From Streptomyces sp. WM6378 (GTDB taxonomy: Bacteria > Actinomycetota > Actinomycetes > Streptomycetales > Streptomycetaceae), in contig NZ_LGDD01000002.1 in assembly GCF_001279695.1 (NCBI RefSeq), forward strand, positions 62,001-126,000: a stretch of 64,000 nt of DNA. The letters run 5' to 3'. The notes under the pieces are model-generated. The model worked only from the letters and a program-made list of their open reading frames with translations. It did no database searches and was not told the DNA's origin. The first letter of the stretch is position 1, and each line of letters starts with the position of its first letter. The translations under genes and the position numbers were made by a program. Of this stretch, positions 63,193 to 64,000 are shown piece after piece.

Positions 63193-64000
63193 TCAGCCCG
63201 TCGTCCCCCGCTCCGCACGGAGCGGGAGGCGGCGGGCTTTCGCGTGTCCGGCCCCCTCGTGCGGCTGCCCCTCACGTCCGGGCGCCAACTCCCATACGCC
63301 GTCGGCCACTTGACCCAGTGCGCGGGCCACCGCCGCGTCCGTGTCGAGCCGGACGCCGAGCCGCCGGTGCTCCTCGTACGCCGTGTCCCCGAGCCGCTCC
63401 CTGGTCCGCTCCTCGCAGAGGACGTGCGCCGCGTGGAAGTACGCCGAGCCGAACAGGAGCAGGCCCACCGATGGCCAGATCCGCCCGGCGGCCCCTTGCA
63501 GGACGGCCGCCTTCGCCGGATCCCCGGTGCCACCTCGACGAGCGCCAGCACCTCCAGGGCGAGCACCGTGCCCACCAGATCGTGGAAGGCGTGGTTGACC
63601 GCGAGCGTCTCCCGGAGCAGCCCTTGCGCGCGCGCCGGATCGCCGCCGTACCAGGCCGCGTACGCCAGGACGTACAGCGCGTAGGCGCGGGCCCAGCGCT
63701 CCCCGTGGTCCTCGCAGATCTCCACGACCTGCTCGCACACCGAGACGGCCTCCTCAAGACGGCCCCGGAAACCCACCGCCATCGCCATCTCGACCTGGCC
63801 CATCAGCACATTGCTGTTGAGCTCGCCGACCTCGTCGTACCCGGCGAGGGCCTCGCGCAGCAGCTCCTCGGCGCGCGGCATGTCGTCGGTGGCCAGGGCC
63901 AGACAGCCCGTGCGGTGCACGGCGTATGCCGCGGCCACCGGATCGCCGCAGAGCTCGGCCTCCTCGCGGCACTCCTGCAGCGCGGCGATCGCCCGCGGTG
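63193..64000 (-). pseudogene. C-terminal part of a TPR-rich regulator, apparently frameshifted
   Basis: The minus strand encodes TPR-like helix pairs (RAIAALQECREEAELCGDP, PRAEELLREALAGYDEVGE, ARAQGLLRETLAVNHAF) typical of the C-terminus of large ATP-binding LuxR- or SARP-type regulators; it continues past the right edge. Near 63528 the frame breaks: ALEVLALVEVA continues in the next frame as GTGDPAKAAVLQGAAGRIWP and then LFGSAYFHAAHVLCEERTRERLG to a stop at 63193. One extra G at that point would restore a single ORF, so this is either a sequencing error or a real inactivating deletion. Confidence 0.65.
63196..63241 (+). terminator. Likely terminator after rpsD
   Basis: Imperfect hairpin (AGCCCGTCG...CCCGCTCCG / CGGAGCGGG...CGGCGGGCTTT) 33 bases after rpsD; it also lies in the end of the convergent regulator gene. 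Confidence 0.6.

Overview
The window is 64 kb of a linear-type, high-GC actinobacterial chromosome, almost certainly Streptomyces. The grounds are very GC-rich codons in every third position, many GTG starts, an ssgB sporulation gene, mycothiol-era actinobacterial gene sets (PIM lipid synthesis, EF-G-like factor, TIGR02611/PGPGW protein), Streptomyces-type dispersed intergenic repeats, and a gene order that, from memory, follows the core of the S. coelicolor chromosome around SCO1505-SCO1565. I see no prophage, insertion sequence, CRISPR array or biosynthetic gene cluster; this is mostly core genome.

Left part (1-17 kb): a Tat-exported glycerophosphodiesterase, a sigma-like protein, acetyltransferases, two small membrane proteins and a HAD phosphatase lead into the metNIQ methionine ABC importer, which is preceded by a perfect palindrome and a 28-codon leader ORF ending in alternating Cys and Met codons. 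Next come cobalamin genes: a CbiE-CbiT fusion, a giant BluB-CobT fusion with a ~550-residue low-complexity N-terminus, and a siroheme/precorrin-2 enzyme. A TrmH-type methylase and a tail-anchored Ser/Thr kinase converge after them.

17-30 kb: a five-tRNA operon on the minus strand (Gly-Cys-Val-Val-Val), folate genes pabB-like/pabC, a DsbA-like protein, a CGNR-finger regulator, ssgB, two near-identical tRNA-Val(CAC) genes flanking an SRPBCC protein, a DEDDh exonuclease, a two-gene unit pairing a DUF4365 (restriction-endonuclease-like) protein with an unrecognised protein, then thrS and a HIT hydrolase.

30-55 kb: a large unknown membrane protein, an EF-G paralogue, and the phosphatidylinositol mannoside operon (pgsA-patA-pimA), an alpha/beta hydrolase, a LemA-like protein, then the long plus-strand housekeeping run pdxST - yebC - ruvCAB - yajC - secDF - apt - relA (vitamin B6, recombination, protein export, purine salvage, stringent response). 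DUF349 and membrane-anchored cyclophilin genes on the minus strand are followed by a metallo-beta-lactamase-fold hydrolase and hisS.

55-64 kb: dispersed repeats, a four-gene minus-strand operon (ABC ATPase, ABC-2 permease, histidine kinase, LuxR-type regulator), a VKOR protein, rarA, more repeats, a DUF2470 gene with an iron box (DmdR/IdeR type) directly in front of its ribosome binding site, rpsD, and the C-terminal, apparently frameshifted, end of a TPR-rich regulator that runs off the right edge. A recurring theme is a TANNNT -10 box 6-8 bases before a start codon, implying many leaderless mRNAs.
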